Source: Ancylostoma caninum (Eukaryota; Nematoda; Chromadorea; Rhabditida; Ancylostomatidae). From it: 64,000 nucleotides of DNA. The translations under genes and the position numbers were made by a program. Shown here one piece after another: positions 60,067-64,000 of this stretch (the first letter of the stretch is position 1; the number at the start of each line of letters is the position of its first letter). The notes beneath the pieces are model-generated. The model saw only the letters and a list, made by a program, of their open reading frames with translations, made no database searches and was not told the DNA's origin. The DNA lies in assembly GCA_037903475.1 (NCBI GenBank), contig JBAJFG010000475.1, positions 496,001 to 560,000 on the forward strand, read 5' to 3'.

Positions 60067-60819
60067 AGGCAGCACCCACGGCAATTTTCGACCGCGAGAT
60101 TTCGGTGCAGTTTCGGGTAATCGGGTGCGCTTAACACTGTTACAGCGCTAAAAACAGTCGAAACCGTCAAACTTCCGGTTTTCTAAAGCCCCTCAGCTCA
60201 CCGCTTTTGAGTAGGTCGGGCCGAGTTGCGCGGTATGTTCGATGTGGACCGATGCAAAAAAGTCGATACTGCCGCTATTCTTGTCAGCTGTTTTGCGGGC
60301 GGAAGAGGTTTTTGCCTCTGTTTTGCAGCGTTTCTGAAGTTTATGGAAGAAAATAAACTTTGAAAAGATCGTCTGACCAATCAAGGTATCTCAGAAACAC
60401 AATCGAGTTGTAAAACGATTCCAGAACCATGCAAAAATTCGAAAATGAGACATTGGCGGAATTCGGCCACACAGGTAACTCAAGAAGAAAGTTCCCTGCA
60501 AATTAACAAGTAAAAAAAATTCGTTGTGATATACAGTGCAAAAAAGGAAAGCAAAGGACTAACATATAGCTTTTTATTATAATAGCATGAGAAGAAATAG
60601 TTGCCTACCAAATCAGCTGGCAGCGACACTTCGCTGCCGTCATAACTCGATCGAACGACCCCACGCTGATCCTGCTGATCCAGGATCTTGGACATTTGAC
60701 TAATTCTATCGTACAAACGGTTGAGTTTTCCGTGCTACTTTCTTCAAATTGTCAGGACTGTTTCTAAGGTTCGAAAACGGTCACAACCTCAGACATGAAT
60801 ATTTCCGTGGGTGCTGCCT
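60067..60819. mobile_element. TTAA-family element, 753 bp
   Basis: The left end AGGCAGCACCCACGGCAATT (after TTAT) and the right end AATATTTCCGTGGGTGCTGCCT (before TTAA) are inverted copies. Inside are two minus-strand frames with splice-like edges: 60,342-60,211 and about 60,737-60,616 (LNRLYDRISQMSKILDQQDQ). These could be exons of the 57-60 kb gene, captured gene pieces, or chance. The two ends could also belong to separate insertions. Confidence 0.5.
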
Positions 60820-62890
60820 TTAACCAACTTTCTGTCCACATTCGCGGCATGTTAGAGACCTCAAGCAAGTCTCAAGCAAGTAGACAGTCCGCCAACTAAC
60901 TTTTATTGAAATATCCTGTTGCTCTTTTCATCGATCTACACGAATGTTGGGAATGACGGCGATAATGATGAGTGAAATGCGGACAGAAGTTATCATCCGA
61001 CGAGAAAAGAAAATAAGTACAGGATATGCTCAGTGCTCATAAAAGCGTGCACAGAACCCATCAGAATGTTTGTAGGGTTTAGTTCAGTGATGAGTAGCCT
61101 CTCTTGCCTGGGTAAACCGGCTATTACACGTATGCGGTCTATTTTCCACTAAATTATTTAACAAGTGATAAGGTACTGTGAGAATCGTTCGTATCGCTCC
61201 TAAGACAAAATTGTACGGACAAGCAAAGCCATAAAATCTTAGTGGACCCTATTGTTTGGACAGCCACGTCTTTTTCCAGGACATGTGGAGGGGCAATAGT
61301 AGGATTGCATAGTGTCCGGAATATTCATTGGAATTTGCGTCCGACAGTATAAAGAGTGCGGTAAACACCGCACGCACATTATTTTTCAATGCTGGCCCCC
61401 TTCCATATCAATCAGCACAAAAAAAATTGTTGCCATATATTGCCTCGATTTTGAGATGTTAGCAGAACTAATGAACTAATGGGAGGGTACAAGAAATTAT
61501 GCCTACGCTGCGATAAAACACAGAAAGATGCATTGAATTAAAAACAAACAATGGAAATCGAAGCGTGCATATACCCAGTGAAGAGGCCCAGATATAATCG
61601 AAAAGGCCCTAAGATGAGGAATCGTCACTCGGTCTATACGCGTTTGCAATTTTGTCCAGGACTGAGTGATGATTTGATAAATAAAAATAGGAAACAAGTA
61701 AAAGGAATGCCTGAATTTACATACATATGTCAAATCTACTCGAAGTTCATACTGAGTCTTGGTTCCGAAGTTTGAAGAGAAAATGCTTTAGATTTTTAAT
61801 ATCCAATGTACATATAAGCTCCCGTTTGGTCTTGAATATTTCGTCTGCTGTTGATCCAGAGAATTCTGCAAGTTCGGTCTTAAAGTTTTTTCTTTGGCAA
61901 AAAAGTGGCAACTCCTCCAGTCCATGGATCTTGATGGAATAATAAAATTGTTCTAGAAAACTAATTTTCATAACGAATGAAAACAGCAATGAATATAATT
62001 TATAAAAAAAGCCCACAATATTTTTGTCTGCTTCATACAGTGGTTTCAAAAATTCTACAGTTTCATTATCAGGGGGGAGGCACCCCTGTATCCGCCCACT
62101 GGTGCATGGGGCGTGAGTTGCTCGTAAGACACACACACATCCACTTTCGAAGGATTTTTTATGAAGATCTCTCATTGCGACATGTACACCATAACTCAGA
62201 ATACCGCGCCTGCGTCATGAATATCGGCTACGACGCGTCAGACGTGGGCATGGGCCTGCCTTACGTCATACATTCACATGCGCCCCAAAAAGCGCATCTA
62301 GTATAAATTGCCTCTAAATGTGATAGGATTTCGATGGTGAAAGCGTTTGTCCAAGGTTTGACCTTCTAAAGAATCCCAGAGCAATTTGCTATAGAATATA
62401 ATTTCCTGCTTCATCGAGCTTCTTTCAGCACATCTGTACGGGATGTCTGGTTCCCTAAGGTTCTTCCAAACAAAAGTTTGTGGATTTTTGAAGCATTCTG
62501 AGTCTGAAACCTTAGGGGATGCTTTGTGATGCTCGAACCAGTGTTTTGGCTTCGTACAAGGACCACGTATAATGACAGAGTGGAATAAAGGGGATAACTG
62601 GTAAGGCAACAGTCGGTCAGCATAGGCTGTACGATATTGAAATGAAAACTATTCCCTCCAGAAAGGACTGTTTCCGGATTACGTTTTTATGAAATTTGTT
62701 AATTTAAGGAGTCTAACACTTCGATGGGGTTTTCTTTGCGAGCCACTTTTCTCGCCGTAAAAAATGCATGAGATTAACCAGTTGGAGAAAGCGATGCAAA
62801 TATTTTCAGAAAGTCAAATTTCATGGTGTTTCTATAGCCATTTTTACATGCCACATTCACTTATCAGTTCCGGGAAAAAGCAACGGGTAA
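60820..62890. other. No confident gene
   Basis: A minus-strand frame at 61,747-62,175 ends in a protein-like stretch (FKTELAEFSGSTADEIFKTK) and may be an exon or a decayed transposon gene. No family is recognised and splice edges are unclear. Confidence 0.3.
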
Positions 62891-62892
62891 TA

Positions 62893-62935
62893 TTAGGTTG
62901 GTCCGAATGTTTTGCACCAAGATATTTTTGGGATC
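62893..62935. mobile_element. Mariner-like terminal repeat remnant
   Basis: TTAGGTTGGTCCGAATGTTT followed by TGCACC has the TTAGGTTGGT start typical of mariner inverted repeats. A diverged copy is at 16,796. Single end only. Confidence 0.45.
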
Positions 62936-63352
62936 CTGAATTTTATAGGCTTTGATTCAGGATGCCACTGCACGTGAACTCTAGAATACACCTAGCTGTA
63001 GCCGTAAACAATCAGCAGACATCTCCAGGTGCTGAGTCACAAAAAGCTGGAGGTGGTAGTAATTTGGCCGAGCGGTAGTAATTTGGCCGAAAGTGGAAAT
63101 TAATAGATCACTTTAGGTGGCATCTAAGTCTGACTTAACATTTCTGATTTGGAGGAAATTAGCAGGTAATCGTCACATATCACATGAAACATCAAGTTCA
63201 AAACACTCGCTTTATGGGAGCTGATCACTCGGCCGCTGGCCTACAGTCTGGCATCACGACCGTTGCACCACAGTGCGTATTTTTCTGTTACTAAACGATG
63301 TTCGTCTTTAATTATAGGTGTTATATATATATAACAATGCAAAAACCCACAA

Positions 63353-64000
63353 CATCATAGGAATCGAACCTCTGACTACCACTGCACATTGGAGTGAACT
63401 CCCGTTTCATACTGATAAAATGAGCTCAGTTAAATTCCTAGAAACACACACTTCCGGGTATCGATTGCGGATTTCTGGAAAATGTGTGACTTTGCGCACG
63501 TTTCCCTCTTTGTCCGTTTGACTCTTTGGTGAACTTACCACAAGATACTCATCAAGTGTCGCAAACTCGAAAACTCTAAGTTAAAAACTCAAGCTTCGTC
63601 CGGTGCATATTAATAACTAAGCGAATGATGATTCACCGCTCAACTGTTAGTTTTAGATAGACACAGAAATTTCCGCCTAACTACTGTGTACAAAAGATCT
63701 GAAAAATATTTTGGAAAACACCTCAGATCAGCTTTTACAGGTCTTGATCCACAGACCGAGTTGCTGTGATCGAAACACTTAACCACTACACCACCCAGAA
63801 CACGCCAATTGCTCCTTGCATTCACACAAGTCAGAGGAATTTTCTCCCATCGTGGGTCAAACGTACACTGGCTTTATAGTTCATGCCACTGCTTGGAATA
63901 AGCGCACTTGAACAATTGCTTGCAAATCTCTGACATTACAGCGGAATTGAACCATCAATCGATCCCACTATGAAGCAGCATCTTGACTACTACACCATCG
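63353..64000 (-). other. tRNA-derived (SINE-like) fragments
   Basis: On the minus strand, 63,800-63,735 has TGGTGTAGTGGTTAAG and a degenerate B box. 64,000-63,943 has TGGTGTAGTAGTCAAG and the B box GGTTCAATTCC, cut by the window edge. 63,390-63,353 has AGTGGTAGTC and the B box GGTTCGATTCC, too close together for a tRNA. A further GTGGTGCAACGGTCGTGATG lies near 63,280. None folds into a complete tRNA by eye. Confidence 0.5.

Overview
The window is nuclear DNA of a nematode, most likely a strongylid (hookworm-like) worm. The evidence is a many-exon secreted heme peroxidase with ShKT modules, short introns with C. elegans-like acceptors next to kilobase introns, 3' splice sites a few bases upstream of start codons that fit spliced-leader trans-splicing, and nematode-type repeats (RTE, Penelope-like, Helitron, hAT, TTAA-flanked elements). 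The taxon is inferred, not proven. Nothing here looks prokaryotic.

Layout. 0.45-0.76 kb is a large (TG)n array. 1.2-2.1 kb is a foldback element, and 3.57-3.86 kb is a hAT-type MITE with a perfect 8-bp target duplication. A possible first exon on the minus strand lies at 4.85 kb. Strong inverted repeats sit at 5.3-5.6 kb. Two decayed Penelope-like elements (6.0-7.1 and 8.5-9.2 kb) flank an exact 94-bp tandem duplication. A dispersed element with an internal minisatellite is at 10.1-10.9 kb and again at 38.85-39.75 kb. A TTAA-flanked MITE is at 12.1-12.5 kb.

The main gene occupies 15,453-29,783 on the minus strand. I could join 22 coding exons with consistent phases into a 769-residue protein: signal peptide, acidic linker, two ShKT domains and a complete animal heme peroxidase domain. 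It belongs to the nematode MLT-7/SKPO group of cuticle or extracellular-matrix peroxidases. Its largest introns carry mobile elements, including a 736-bp Helitron.

31-36 kb holds weaker gene evidence: a three-exon 3' gene end on the minus strand and candidate plus-strand exons. 40.37-43.85 kb is an RTE-type retrotransposon, truncated at both ends and split by a 1,487-bp element with 28-bp terminal inverted repeats. 45-47 kb carries TTCGAA-type satellite, a second hAT-MITE fragment and poly-G tracts. 54.26-55.45 kb is a GC-rich four-exon gene for a 108-residue, extremely acidic, prothymosin-like protein. 57.2-60.0 kb contains several phase-compatible minus-strand exons of a gene I do not recognise. 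The last kilobase has tRNA-derived, SINE-like sequences.

There is no operon-like logic linking the genes. The peroxidase and the acidic protein are independent, probably trans-spliced, transcription units in a repeat-rich landscape. I did not find a clearly new biological system. The most notable items are the divergent heme-contact residues and acidic linker of the peroxidase, the TTAA-flanked MITE family, the RTE/TIR nested insertion, and the unrecognised gene at 57-60 kb.
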